Part shown: positions 44,818 to 53,444 of the stretch, piece after piece
Position numbering within the stretch: position 1 is the stretch's first letter
Layout: every line of letters starts with the position of its first letter
NCBI RefSeq assembly: GCF_004364935.1
Contig: NZ_SOBT01000008.1
Location: forward strand, 933,534 to 997,533
Origin: Panacagrimonas perspica
GTDB lineage: Bacteria; Pseudomonadota; Gammaproteobacteria; Nevskiales; Nevskiaceae
DNA: 64,000 nucleotides
Reading direction: 5' to 3'
Translations under genes and position numbers: made by a program
Notes under the pieces: model-generated
What the model was told of the DNA's origin: nothing
Seen by the model: the letters and a program-made list of their open reading frames with translations, nothing else
Database searches by the model: none

Positions 44818-45858
44818 CTATGCCGGCAAGCTGCCCAGGAATTCCAGCAGCGCCGCGTTGGTCTCCTCGGGCCGCTCCTGCTGCGTCCAGTGCCCGCAAC
44901 CGGCGAACACCTTGGTGCCGGTGAAATTCGGCATGCGCTCGGCCGCGCGCGCGATGGTCTCCAGCCCCCAGCCGCGGCAGACATCGAATTCGCCGGTGAG
45001 GTACAGCGCAGGAACGGTCATCGGCTTGCCGGACTGGCTTTCCAGCTCGTTCCAGCTCGCGGTCATCTCGCGGTAGTAGCTCAGCGGGCCGCTGACGCCG
45101 GAGCGCTCGAACTCGCCGACATAGAAATCCAGGTCGGATTCGGAGAACCACGCGGGCTGTCGCGGTGGCGACATGAAGCGTTCCTTCATCCGGTGGCCGT
45201 GCGGCACGCACATCGCGCTGCCGCGGATGATGTCGATCGGGTTCATCGTGTCGAGGTTGATGCCGATGCTGCCCAGTGCGTCGCCCGAGAGCGACCACAC
45301 GCCGTCGCGCAGCCAGCCGCGCAGATCGGATTCGAATTCATCGACCACCGGCCCGAGCGTGCCGAAATAGTCCTGGTAGAAATCCTGGCCGGGTCCTGCC
45401 AGCTCCTTGTGCACGACTTCCGGCGAGCGCTCGCCGAACGGACAGCCCGGCAGCCCCACGAGACCGCGATCGGAGAACGGCACGCTCATGCCGACGACGC
45501 CGCGGAAAATCTCCGGATGCAGCCAGGCGCTCACCCAGGCCACGGGGCCGCCCCAGTCATGCCCCACGATCACGGCGTTCTTCTCGCCGAGCGCATGGAC
45601 GACGCCGACCGCGTCGGCCACCAGCGCGCGGATGCGATACGACTCCGGCGTCCAGAACTTCGACGAGCGTCCGTAGCCGCGCTGATCGATCGCGACCGCC
45701 CGATATCCGGCGGCCGCCAGAGCGCTGAGCTGGTGGCGCCAGGAGTACCAGGACTCCGGAAACCCGTGGATCATCAGCACCAGCGGACCACTGCCTTCTT
45801 CGACCGCATGGATGCGGGTGCCGCGGATGTCGAGCAAGTGATGCTTTCGCGGGGTCAT
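44818..45858 (-). CDS. Alpha/beta hydrolase, epoxide hydrolase type
   Basis: A 346-residue enzyme. HGFPESW (31-37) is the oxyanion motif; the nucleophile is Asp101 in VGHDWGGPVAW; ELTG-like TGEFDVCRGWG gives the acid; and FAGCGHWTQQERP holds the His. Tyr-rich cap segments (FYVGEFERSG, LSYYREM) match the epoxide-opening tyrosines. It should convert an epoxide to a diol. The ATG at 45858 begins the usual N-terminus; a longer frame upstream lacks family character. The natural substrate is unknown. Confidence 0.9.
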   Translation of the reverse strand: MTPRKHHLLDIRGTRIHAVEEGSGPLVLMIHGFPESWYSWRHQLSALAAAGYRAVAIDQRGYGRSSKFWTPESYRIRALVADAVGVVHALGEKNAVIVGHDWGGPVAWVSAWLHPEIFRGVVGMSVPFSDRGLVGLPGCPFGERSPEVVHKELAGPGQDFYQDYFGTLGPVVDEFESDLRGWLRDGVWSLSGDALGSIGINLDTMNPIDIIRGSAMCVPHGHRMKERFMSPPRQPAWFSESDLDFYVGEFERSGVSGPLSYYREMTASWNELESQSGKPMTVPALYLTGEFDVCRGWGLETIARAAERMPNFTGTKVFAGCGHWTQQERPEETNAALLEFLGSLPA

Positions 45859-45937
45859 CGGGTTTCCAGGGTCAACGTTCAAAAGGGGTCGGATTCTGCC
45901 TGATGCGGCAATGGCCTCGCACCCCAAACGCGTTCAT

Positions 45938-46041
45938 CGCAAAGGCGCAAAGAAAGGCAAAGAGGAGGACGCAAAGAAAAGCGAAAGGAAAATGGCTGGA
46001 ATGGAGCGCTTGCCCTTCCGGATTCCCTTTGCGCCTTTGCG
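45938..46041. repeat. Family B repeat with 15-bp inverted ends
   Basis: CGCAAAGGCGCAAAG (45938-45952) and CTTTGCGCCTTTGCG (46027-46041) are perfect inverse copies. Between them are further CAAAG and GACGCAAAG units. It lies in the 220-bp gap between the epoxide hydrolase start and the ubiI-like stop. Confidence 0.8.
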
Positions 46042-46078
46042 GTAAAGACCCCAGAGGTCCGACGAAAACCGTCCGGCT

Positions 46079-47266
46079 CTAAGCGGAGCGTGCCGCCCGT
46101 GCCGCGAGGCCATTCTTCAGGGGCGCCATGCGGTCGACCGCGCGCAAACCCAGGCTGAGCAGCCGGCGCCAGCCCGGGAAGTCGAGCGAGAAGGCGCGAC
46201 CCAGTGCGTCGGTCAGCGCGAGCATTTCGAGATTCTCGGCCTGGCGCGTGCGTTCGTAGCGCTGCAGCGTGCGCAGCGCACTCCAGTCACGTTTCGCCCG
46301 TTTGGCGGTATCCAGATCCGCGCAGAGCTGCGCGACGTCCGCGAGGCCCAGATTCAGTCCCTGCCCAGCGAGTGGATGGATGACGTGCGCGCTGTCTCCG
46401 ACCAGCGCGCAGCGAGGTGCGACGTAGCGTTGCGCGTGCAGCAGGCGCAGCGGGAACGACAGGCGACGCGTCGGCGCCGACAGATCGCCCGCGGCGGACT
46501 GCATCGCCTCCTGCAGGTGTTCGGCGAAGGTTGCGTCGTCCAGCGCGAGCAGGGCCTGCGCGTCGGCTTCTGTCGTCGACCACACCAGCGAGCGCCGGCC
46601 GTCGGCCAGCGGCAGCAGCGCGACGGGGCCGGACGGCAGGAAGCGTTGCAAAGCGGCGCCACGATGCGGCTCGCTGCAGGCGATGTGGCACACCACCGCG
46701 GTCGACGCGTAGCTCCAGCCGGCGGCGTCGATGCCGGCGGCCTCGCGGATCGACGAATCGGCGCCCTCGGCGCCGATGACGAGCTGCGCCGAAAGCGAGC
46801 TTCCGTCGGACAGCTCGAGCCGCACGGGCAGCGCGGGGTCGGGATCGAAACGAGGAGTCTGCAGACCGACACCGGTCCGCGCGCAGCCAGCGGGCAGGGC
46901 GGCCCACAGCGTCCGCACGAGCACGCGATGCTCGACGATCCAGCCGAGGCTGGGAGCGCCGGCATCGGCGGCGTCGAAGCGCAGCGAGCGCGCGGGATCG
47001 CGATCCCAGACCTGCATGCGCTGGATCGGCTCGGCACGTCCGGCGGCAATCGTGTCCCACAGGCCGAGATCTTCGAGAAGCGCGTTCGACCCGGCGGAGA
47101 TCGCGTAGACCCGAGGGTCATAATCGACGGCGTCGGTCATCGCAGGTGCTGCGCCCCGCTCGACCAGCCGGACATCGAATCCGGCGCGCGACAATGCACA
47201 TGCAGCGGCGCTGCCGACGATGCCGCCGCCGATGATCGCGATCTCGCAGGGCTCCGGCGCGCTCAC
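46079..47266 (-). CDS. FAD-dependent ubiquinone hydroxylase, UbiI/UbiF-like
   Basis: A 395-residue flavin monooxygenase: GxGxxG motif IIGGGIVGSAAACALSRAG, a middle VIGAEGADSSIREAA and a late GDSAHVIHPLAGQGLNLGLAD. It belongs to the UbiH/UbiF/UbiI group that hydroxylates the aromatic ring of the ubiquinone precursor. It overlaps ubiH by 4 bp (ATGA). By position in the E. coli-like order ygfB-pepP-ubiH-ubiI it is UbiI-like, but the specific ring position cannot be inferred. Confidence 0.88.
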   Translation of the reverse strand: MSAPEPCEIAIIGGGIVGSAAACALSRAGFDVRLVERGAAPAMTDAVDYDPRVYAISAGSNALLEDLGLWDTIAAGRAEPIQRMQVWDRDPARSLRFDAADAGAPSLGWIVEHRVLVRTLWAALPAGCARTGVGLQTPRFDPDPALPVRLELSDGSSLSAQLVIGAEGADSSIREAAGIDAAGWSYASTAVVCHIACSEPHRGAALQRFLPSGPVALLPLADGRRSLVWSTTEADAQALLALDDATFAEHLQEAMQSAAGDLSAPTRRLSFPLRLLHAQRYVAPRCALVGDSAHVIHPLAGQGLNLGLADVAQLCADLDTAKRAKRDWSALRTLQRYERTRQAENLEMLALTDALGRAFSLDFPGWRRLLSLGLRAVDRMAPLKNGLAARAARSA

Positions 47267-48495
47267 GCCCGGCCTCCGGCCCGCGCCATCGCGGGCACCG
47301 GCCCGCCCAAGCCGAGGTTCTGGCGCAGCACCGCGTCGCGCGCCGGCGTGTCGAGTTCGAGGAACAGCAGGCCGAGGTGACGCAGGCCGCGCAGGCCCGG
47401 CACGGTGTTCGAGAACAGGCGCACGAGGCGGTCGGTGAAATCGGCGACACGCTCGCGATCACGTTCGCGGCGCGTCACGTACTCGGCGAGCAGCGAGGGC
47501 GCGCCGGGATCCGCCTGCGTCTGCAGCAACTCGGCCAGCGTCGCGATGTCGCGCAGGCCCAGGTTGAAGCCCTGCGCGGCCACCGGATGCAGGCTCTGCG
47601 CAGCGTTGCCGACGAACAGCGTGCGCGGCGCGCTGAGCTGCCCGCTCATGACGCGCGACAGCGGATAACTCTGGCGGCGTCCCACGGCGGTGAAGCGGCC
47701 GAGGCGCTCGCCGAACTGATCCATCGCGCGGGCGAGAAAGGCCTCGTCGTCGAGTCCCTCGAACTCGGCCAGTTGCGCCGTCGGCACCGTCCACACCAGC
47801 GAACAGGCGTGGCCGTCGGCATCGCGCGGCTTGGGCAGCACGGCCAGCGGGCCGGTCGGCAGGAAGCGTTCGTAGGCGACGCCGGCGTGCGCGTACTTCG
47901 GACGGATGGCGGTGACGATGGCGGACTGTTCGTAATCGCGCGTCTCGGCCGCAAGGCCCAGCGCGTCGCGCACCGCGGAGCGGGCGCCGTCGGCCGCGAC
48001 GACCAGTCTTGCCGTCAGCGAGGTCGGCGCCTCGTCGGGATTCGATTGCAGGCGCAGCACGACGCGATCCGCGAGCGTGTCCATGCCGGCCAGGCGCGCA
48101 GGACAACGCACGTCGACGCCGGCTGCGTGTGCGCGCTGCCACAGGCCGCCGTTGATCGCGCGCAGCGGCGTGTTGTAGCCCAGCGCCGGCAAGCCCGCCT
48201 GTTCGGCGGTGAAGCGCGCGGCGCCGAAGCGGCCGCGCTCGGAGATGTGCGTCGACAGGATCGGCTCGGCGCTGTCTTCGAGTGCATCCCAGACGCCGAT
48301 GGCCTCGAGGATGCGGCGCGAGGCGGCGTTGAGCGCGATGCAGCGTTCGTCCCAGACCGCAGGAGCGTCGCGCGAAGGCACGGCCTCGATCAGCACGATG
48401 CGCCGTTGCTGACGCGACAGCGCGACGGCCAGGCTGCAGCCGACCAGCCCGCCGCCGACGATGGCGACGTCGAAGGGTTCGGCCAGGACCGTCAT
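47263..48495 (-). CDS. ubiH: 2-octaprenyl-6-methoxyphenol hydroxylase-like UbiH
   Basis: A 410-residue FAD monooxygenase: VAIVGGGLVGCSLAVALSRQ, ADGARSAVRDALG, and FVGNAAQSLHPVAAQGFNLGLRD (GN in place of the usual GD). It carries out a ring hydroxylation in ubiquinone synthesis. It begins 37 bp after pepP and overlaps the next hydroxylase. The operon order agrees with E. coli. Confidence 0.92.
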   Translation of the reverse strand: MTVLAEPFDVAIVGGGLVGCSLAVALSRQQRRIVLIEAVPSRDAPAVWDERCIALNAASRRILEAIGVWDALEDSAEPILSTHISERGRFGAARFTAEQAGLPALGYNTPLRAINGGLWQRAHAAGVDVRCPARLAGMDTLADRVVLRLQSNPDEAPTSLTARLVVAADGARSAVRDALGLAAETRDYEQSAIVTAIRPKYAHAGVAYERFLPTGPLAVLPKPRDADGHACSLVWTVPTAQLAEFEGLDDEAFLARAMDQFGERLGRFTAVGRRQSYPLSRVMSGQLSAPRTLFVGNAAQSLHPVAAQGFNLGLRDIATLAELLQTQADPGAPSLLAEYVTRRERDRERVADFTDRLVRLFSNTVPGLRGLRHLGLLFLELDTPARDAVLRQNLGLGGPVPAMARAGGRA

Positions 48496-48531
48496 GTGCG
48501 AGTCGTCAGGCGCGTGTGGCGAGGGCGGACG

Positions 48532-49854
48532 TCACGCCGCCGCCATCAGCCGCTCGATGTCGCGCACGGACTTGGGCACGTCGCTGGTCAGGATCTCGTG
48601 GCCATCTGCAGTGATCAGCACGTCGTCCTCGATGCGGATACCGATGCCCCAGAACTTGCGGTTCACGCCCTTGGTACCGGGCGCGATGTAGAGCCCCGGT
48701 TCGACCGTCATCACCATGCCGGGCTCGAACGGGCGATAGCGCCCGTTGATGCGATAGCGGCCGACGTCGTGCACGTCCATGCCCAGCCAGTGGCCGGTGC
48801 CGTGCATGTAGAACGCGCGGTGCTTCTCGGCCTTGATCAGTGCCTCGGGCCGGCCCTTCAGCAGGCCCAGCTCGACCATGCCCTCGGTCAGCACGCGCGT
48901 GGCGGCCTCGTGCGGCTTGCCGGACGACACGCCGGGACGCATCTGCCGCAGCGCGGCCTTCTGCGCTTCGAGCACGACTTCGTAGACCGCTTTCTGCTCC
49001 GGGCTGAACTTGCCGTTCACGGGGAAGGTGCGCGTGATGTCGGCGGTGTAGCCGGACAGCTCGCCACCGGCGTCGATCAGCAGCAGGTCGCCGTCGCGCA
49101 GCTTCGCGTCGTTCTCGACGTAATGAAGGATGCAGGCGTTCTCGCCGCCGCCGACGATGGAGTTGTAGCCGGGCTGCATGTCATGGGCGTCGAACTCGGA
49201 ATGGATCTCCGAGGCGACCTGCCACTCGTAGCGACCGGGCTTGGTGGCGCGCATCGCACGCACGTGCGCGGCGGCCGAGATCCGGCCGGCCTTGCGCAGC
49301 AGGTCGATTTCGGCCGGGCGCTTGAACAGGCGCATCTCGTGCAGCGTGGTCTCCAGCGCGACGACCGTGGTCGGCGCGGCGCCGCCGCGGCGCGAGACCT
49401 CGCGCAGATGGCGCACGAGCCGCGAGACGCGCGTGTCCATGTCCGGGAATTCGCCGAGCGTGTAGTGCAGCACTTCGCGGCCGGCGAGCAGGCCGGGCAG
49501 GCGCTCGTCGAACTCGTCGAGGTTGAACGCCTGGTCGGCACCGAAGCTGCGTCGTGCGCCTTCGGGTCCGGCGCGACGGCCATCCCAGATCTCGCGCACC
49601 TTGTCCTTGGGCCGCACGAACAGCACGAACTCGCCGTCGCCGCGGCCCGGGATCAGCACCGCGATGGACTCGGGTTCCTGGAATCCGGTCAGGTAGGCGA
49701 AATCGCTGTTCTGGCGGAAGCGGTAGTGCGTGTCACGCGCGCGGATGACCTCGTGCGAGGCCGGGACGATGGCGACACCGTGCTTGCCGATCTGCCGCAT
49801 CAGTTCGCGGCGGCGCGCGGCGTGTTCCTGGCGCTGGGCGGGAGTGAGTTTCAT
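48532..49854 (-). CDS. pepP: Xaa-Pro aminopeptidase
   Basis: A 440-residue metallopeptidase (E. coli PepP 441). The pita-bread metal site is seen in LLLIDAGGELSGYTADITRTFPV (two Asp), HGTGHWLGMDVHDVG (His) and VMTVEPGLYI with IRIEDD (two Glu). It removes N-terminal residues before Pro. It overlaps ygfB by TGATG. The long upstream frame is not part of the gene. Confidence 0.96.
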   Translation of the reverse strand: MKLTPAQRQEHAARRRELMRQIGKHGVAIVPASHEVIRARDTHYRFRQNSDFAYLTGFQEPESIAVLIPGRGDGEFVLFVRPKDKVREIWDGRRAGPEGARRSFGADQAFNLDEFDERLPGLLAGREVLHYTLGEFPDMDTRVSRLVRHLREVSRRGGAAPTTVVALETTLHEMRLFKRPAEIDLLRKAGRISAAAHVRAMRATKPGRYEWQVASEIHSEFDAHDMQPGYNSIVGGGENACILHYVENDAKLRDGDLLLIDAGGELSGYTADITRTFPVNGKFSPEQKAVYEVVLEAQKAALRQMRPGVSSGKPHEAATRVLTEGMVELGLLKGRPEALIKAEKHRAFYMHGTGHWLGMDVHDVGRYRINGRYRPFEPGMVMTVEPGLYIAPGTKGVNRKFWGIGIRIEDDVLITADGHEILTSDVPKSVRDIERLMAAA

Positions 49855-50441
49855 CAGTGCACCGTCGAGGGGGACTCTTCGGCCGCTGCCGGCGGCCGGG
49901 GACGCAGTTCGAGATAGAGCAGCTGCGCGCCGACGCGCACGTACTCGACCACCTCGGCGTAGGCGTTCTCTTCGGTTTCGGGATCGCCCTCCGGATCGAA
50001 GCCGGCCTGCGTGAACTGGGTGAGGTCCTTGAGCGTCTCGCGGGCTTCCTCGGACATGCCGCGGATATCGAGCGTGCGCCGGCTCGACAGGCCGAACAGG
50101 AAGCCGCCGCACCAGTCGGCCAGCGCGTCGACGCGCGTGCCCAGCGGGAAGGCGTCGGCCGGCAGCAGCGGCTCGAAGCCCATCTCGGTGGAGAGCAGGT
50201 CGGCGCAGCTCACGTCGCGCAGGCGCACCAGCGCGCGGTGGTCCGCGGCCTCCGGCTCGGTGGCGCCCTCTTCGAGCAGTTCGACCACGTCGAGTTTCTC
50301 CGCGTCGACGACGCACAGCGCGCCGCACAGGGCACCGTGGAAGTGGGCAGCGGATTCGGTATAGCCCAGCCGGGACAGGAGGGCCGCGAGTTCATCGTGA
50401 TCAGGCGCTTCGGGCGCCGGGTCGTAGGAAATATCCGTCAT
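49854..50441 (-). CDS. ygfB: UPF0149/YgfB family protein
   Basis: A 195-residue helical protein of the YgfB family. Motifs are SAAHFHGALCGALCV, WCGGFLFGL and ENAYAEVVEYVRVGAQLLYLEL. In Pseudomonas YgfB represses ampDh3 transcription; its role elsewhere is unknown. It leads the ygfB-pepP-ubiH-ubiI operon. The ATG at 50441 has no Shine-Dalgarno site but a TATACT box ends 6 nt before it, so the transcript is probably leaderless. Confidence 0.88.
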   Translation of the reverse strand: MTDISYDPAPEAPDHDELAALLSRLGYTESAAHFHGALCGALCVVDAEKLDVVELLEEGATEPEAADHRALVRLRDVSCADLLSTEMGFEPLLPADAFPLGTRVDALADWCGGFLFGLSSRRTLDIRGMSEEARETLKDLTQFTQAGFDPEGDPETEENAYAEVVEYVRVGAQLLYLELRPRPPAAAEESPSTVH

Positions 50442-50447
50442 GTGGAG

Positions 50448-50453
50448 AGTATA
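50448..50453 (-). promoter_or_regulatory. -10 box of ygfB, probable leaderless start
   Basis: TATACT on the minus strand, 6 nt before the ygfB ATG. Transcription would begin at or near the A of the ATG. No good -35 box. Confidence 0.55.
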
Positions 50454-50466
50454 GGCGGGGGCTGGC

Positions 50467-50553
50467 ATAGCTCGGACGAAGCCCGGGATCGCGCGTCGCT
50501 AACGGACGGCTTCCCCGGCTCTTTCGCTTCGCGAAATTCAACGTCCGGGCTAC
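50467..50553. repeat. REPIN, family A, 87 bp, degenerate
   Basis: Left ATAGCTCGGAC-GAA-GCCCGGG, right ...CGTCCGGGCTAC, long class. Stem bases are partly mismatched. It sits in the divergent ygfB/argA promoter region, the only copy between two gene starts. Confidence 0.75.
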
Positions 50554-50566
50554 GGTTGGGTCCTTC

Positions 50567-50572
50567 TATAAT
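50567..50572 (+). promoter_or_regulatory. -10 box of argA, probable leaderless start
   Basis: A perfect TATAAT ends 5 nt before the argA ATG. No Shine-Dalgarno site is present. The REPIN's right arm occupies the usual -35 region, so no clear -35 box is visible. Confidence 0.6.
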
Positions 50573-50577
50573 CGCGC

Positions 50578-51900
50578 ATGCTCCCCGCCGACTTCGTTGC
50601 CGCCCTGCGCGCTGCCGCCCCCTATGTCCACGCCCACAACGGCCGCGTGTTTGTGGTGGCGTTCGGCGGCGAGGTGGCGGATCGGGCCGATTTCGAGACC
50701 TTCGTCTATGACCTGGCGCTGCTGCACAGCCTCGGGGTCAAGCTGGTGCTGGTCCACGGTGCGCGGCCGCAGATCGATCGCGCGCTAGCCGATCGCAGCC
50801 TGTCGGCGCGCTACTGCGGCGAGTTCCGGGTCACCGACATGGCCGCCCTGGAATGCGTCAAGGCGGCCGTCGGCAGCCTGCGCATGGACCTGGAGGCCAA
50901 GCTGTCGACGTCCCTGGTCAGCACGCCGATGGGCGGCGCCCGCATCCGCGTGGCCAGCGGCAACTGGGTGACGGCGCGGCCGGTCGGCATCCGCAACGGC
51001 GTCGATTTCCAGCACACCGGCGAAGTGCGCCGGATCGACACCGAGACGATCCGCGCCGTGCTCGAGCAGGACCGCATCGCGCTGGTGTCTCCCGTCGGTT
51101 ATTCGCCGACCGGCGAGATCTTCAATCTGCGCGCGGCCGACGTCGCGACCGCGATGGCCGTGGCGCTGCGCGCCGACAAGCTGGTGTTCGTCTCGAACTC
51201 CGATCCCGACACCTGGAAGCTGGCGGACGACACTGGCGACGCCGGCCAGCTCTCGCTGGCGAACGGCGAACGTCTGCTGGCCGCGGCCAACGGCATCGGC
51301 GAACAGGACCGCCTGTACCTCGGTGCGGCGCTTGCCGCAGGGCGCGGCGGCGTCAAGCGCGTGCACCTGGTCGGCGCCGAAGCCGAAGGTGCCCTGCTGC
51401 GCGAGCTGTACACGCGCGACGGCGTCGGCCTGATGCTCTATGCCGATGAACATTACGAGGCCGTTCGCGAAGCCAGCATCGAGGACGTCGGCGGCATCCT
51501 GGCGCTGATCAAGCCGCTCGAGGACGCCGGCGTGCTGGTGCCGCGCTCGCGCGAGCAGCTGGAACTGGAGATCGGCCTGTTCGACGTGATGGTGCGCGAC
51601 GGCCTGGTCGTGGCGTGCTGCGCGCTGTTCCCGTTTGCGAAGAACAGCATGGCCGAATTCTCCTGCGTGGCCGTGCACCCGGAATATCGGCGCTCCGGTC
51701 GTGCGGCGGCGCTGCTCGCCCGCTCCGAGGAGACGGCGCGCAAGCTGGGCATCAAGAAGATCTTTTCGCTGACGACGCACACGCCGCACTGGTTCCTGGA
51801 GCACGGCTTCGCGCCTGCCAAGCTCGAGGACCTGCCGGTGCAGCGCCAGCAGATGTACAACTGGCAGCGCAATTCGGCGGTGCTGATCAAGACGCTGTAG
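50578..51900 (+). CDS. argA: Amino-acid N-acetyltransferase (N-acetylglutamate synthase)
   Basis: A 440-residue two-domain enzyme (E. coli ArgA 443): an amino-acid-kinase-like domain (LGVKLVLVHGARPQIDRAL, ARIRVASGNWVTARPVG-like, LRADKLVFVSNSD) and a C-terminal GNAT domain (FAKNSMAEFSCVAVHPEYR, then LGIKKIFSLTTHTPHWF). It makes N-acetylglutamate, the first step of arginine synthesis. It is a single gene closed by a REPIN. Confidence 0.95.
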   Translation: MLPADFVAALRAAAPYVHAHNGRVFVVAFGGEVADRADFETFVYDLALLHSLGVKLVLVHGARPQIDRALADRSLSARYCGEFRVTDMAALECVKAAVGSLRMDLEAKLSTSLVSTPMGGARIRVASGNWVTARPVGIRNGVDFQHTGEVRRIDTETIRAVLEQDRIALVSPVGYSPTGEIFNLRAADVATAMAVALRADKLVFVSNSDPDTWKLADDTGDAGQLSLANGERLLAAANGIGEQDRLYLGAALAAGRGGVKRVHLVGAEAEGALLRELYTRDGVGLMLYADEHYEAVREASIEDVGGILALIKPLEDAGVLVPRSREQLELEIGLFDVMVRDGLVVACCALFPFAKNSMAEFSCVAVHPEYRRSGRAAALLARSEETARKLGIKKIFSLTTHTPHWFLEHGFAPAKLEDLPVQRQQMYNWQRNSAVLIKTL

Positions 51901-51911
51901 GCGTCCCATTG

Positions 51912-51978
51912 GTAGCCCGGACGCAGTCCGGGACAGGTCTCTTCGGGACCGAGGAATCCCGGGCCTCGCCCGGGCTAC
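51912..51978. repeat. REPIN, family A, 67 bp
   Basis: GTAGCCCGGAC-GCA-GTCCGGG left, CCCGGGC/GCCCGGGCTAC right; the left loop differs (GCA). Between argA and bioA. Confidence 0.88.
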
Positions 51979-52010
51979 GAAGAACCGCTTTCCCCAGGAT
52001 GACGATTCCG

Positions 52011-53411
52011 ATGTCCGAGACCCCGACCTCCCAGAACACGGCCATCACGGAACGCAGCCTCGCGCACGTCTGGCATCCGTGCACGCAGATGAGCGATCAC
52101 GCCGGCGGCGCCGACGCGGCGATTCCGCTGATCCCGATCCGCAAGGCCGAAGGCATCTGGCTCGAGGACCACGACGGCCGTCGCTACATCGATGCCGTGA
52201 GCTCCTGGTGGACCAACATCTTCGGCCATCGCCATCCGCACATCGTGTCGTCGCTGAAGGATCAGCTCGACACGCTCGATCACGTGATCTTCGCCGGCTT
52301 CACGCACGAACCCGCGGTGCAGCTGGCCGAACGCCTGTGCAAGCTCGCGCCCAAGGGACTGGATCGCTGCTTCTACGTCGACAACGGCTCGGCCGCCGTC
52401 GAAGCGGCGCTCAAGATGAGCTTCCATTACTGGCGCAACGTCGGGAAGCCGCAGAAGACGCGCTACATCGCGCTCACCGGCGGCTACCACGGCGAGACGC
52501 TGGGCGCGCTCGCGGTCGGCCACACCGGCATCTATCGCGACACGTATGCGCCGCTGCTGCTCAAGCCCATCCACGTCGCCTCGCCGGACTGCTACGAGCG
52601 CGCGCCGGGCACGTCGTGGGAGGACCACACGCGCCGGATGTTCGCCGACATGGAACTGGCGCTGGAGCACCACGCGCACGAGGTCTGCGCGGTGATCCTC
52701 GAGCCGCTGGTGCAGTGCGCCGGCGGCATGCGCATGTATCACCCGGTGTACCTGAGCCTGCTGCGCGAGGCCTGCAACCGTCACGGCGTGCACCTGATCG
52801 CCGACGAGATCGCCGTGGGATTCGGCCGCACCGGGATGATGTTCGCCTGCGAATGGGCCGGCATCTCGCCGGATTTCATGTGCCTGTCGAAGGGCCTCAC
52901 CGGCGGCACGCTGCCGCTGGCCTGCGTGCTCACCGGCGATGCGATCTACCAGGCGTTCTATGCGGAGTACCGCGCCGGAAAAGCCTTCCTGCACTCGCAT
53001 TCGTACACCGGCAATCCGCTGGCCTGCCGTGCCGCGCTGGCCACGCTCGACGTGTTCGCGGAGCAGGACTGGATCGCGCGCACGCGGCTGCTCGGACAGT
53101 TCCTGTGGTCGTCGACGGCGCCGCTGCGCTCGCATCGCTACGTCGCGGACGTGCGCCAGCAGGGCCTGATCCTGGCGATCGAACTGGCGAAGAGCACGCG
53201 CAACCGCGAGCCGTTCCCGGCATCGGACCGTCGTGGTCTGCGGGCGTACCGCCACGCGCTGAAGTCGCACAAGGACTTCGGCGTGCTGCTGCGGCCGCTC
53301 GGCGACGTCATCTATTTCATGCCGCCTTACGTGATCGAGCCGCGCGAAGTCGAGGCGATGGTCAAGATCGCGATCGAGGCGATCGACGTGGCAACCCACC
53401 CCGAAAAGTGA
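52011..53411 (+). CDS. bioA: Adenosylmethionine-8-amino-7-oxononanoate aminotransferase
   Basis: A 466-residue PLP class III aminotransferase of biotin synthesis. HVWHPCTQMSDH near the N-terminus, SSWWTNIFGHRHPHI, YVDNGSAAVEAALKMS, LIADEIAVGFGRTG, and the PLP lysine in FMCLSKGLTGGTLPL are typical BioA motifs. AGGA lies 11 nt before the ATG at 52011; ATG 51999 is a weaker alternative. No other bio gene is in the window. A hairpin covers its stop codon. Confidence 0.95.
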   Translation: MSETPTSQNTAITERSLAHVWHPCTQMSDHAGGADAAIPLIPIRKAEGIWLEDHDGRRYIDAVSSWWTNIFGHRHPHIVSSLKDQLDTLDHVIFAGFTHEPAVQLAERLCKLAPKGLDRCFYVDNGSAAVEAALKMSFHYWRNVGKPQKTRYIALTGGYHGETLGALAVGHTGIYRDTYAPLLLKPIHVASPDCYERAPGTSWEDHTRRMFADMELALEHHAHEVCAVILEPLVQCAGGMRMYHPVYLSLLREACNRHGVHLIADEIAVGFGRTGMMFACEWAGISPDFMCLSKGLTGGTLPLACVLTGDAIYQAFYAEYRAGKAFLHSHSYTGNPLACRAALATLDVFAEQDWIARTRLLGQFLWSSTAPLRSHRYVADVRQQGLILAIELAKSTRNREPFPASDRRGLRAYRHALKSHKDFGVLLRPLGDVIYFMPPYVIEPREVEAMVKIAIEAIDVATHPEK

Positions 53412-53428
53412 ACGGCTACTTTTCGGGG
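53399..53428. other. 11-bp perfect hairpin over the bioA stop codon
   Basis: CCCCGAAAAGT (53399-53409) pairs with ACTTTTCGGGG (53418-53428) across an 8-nt loop. The left arm contains the last bioA codons and the TGA follows in the loop. No T-run follows; the next bases are GC-rich. It lies 17 bp before rsmE. Confidence 0.8.
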
Positions 53429-53444
53429 GCCCCGGGGGCACGCG

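Noticed and set aside
47377-49917. An 846-residue plus-strand frame across ubiH and pepP
   Set aside because: Antisense shadow of two clear genes; no domain recognised and it would break the conserved operon.
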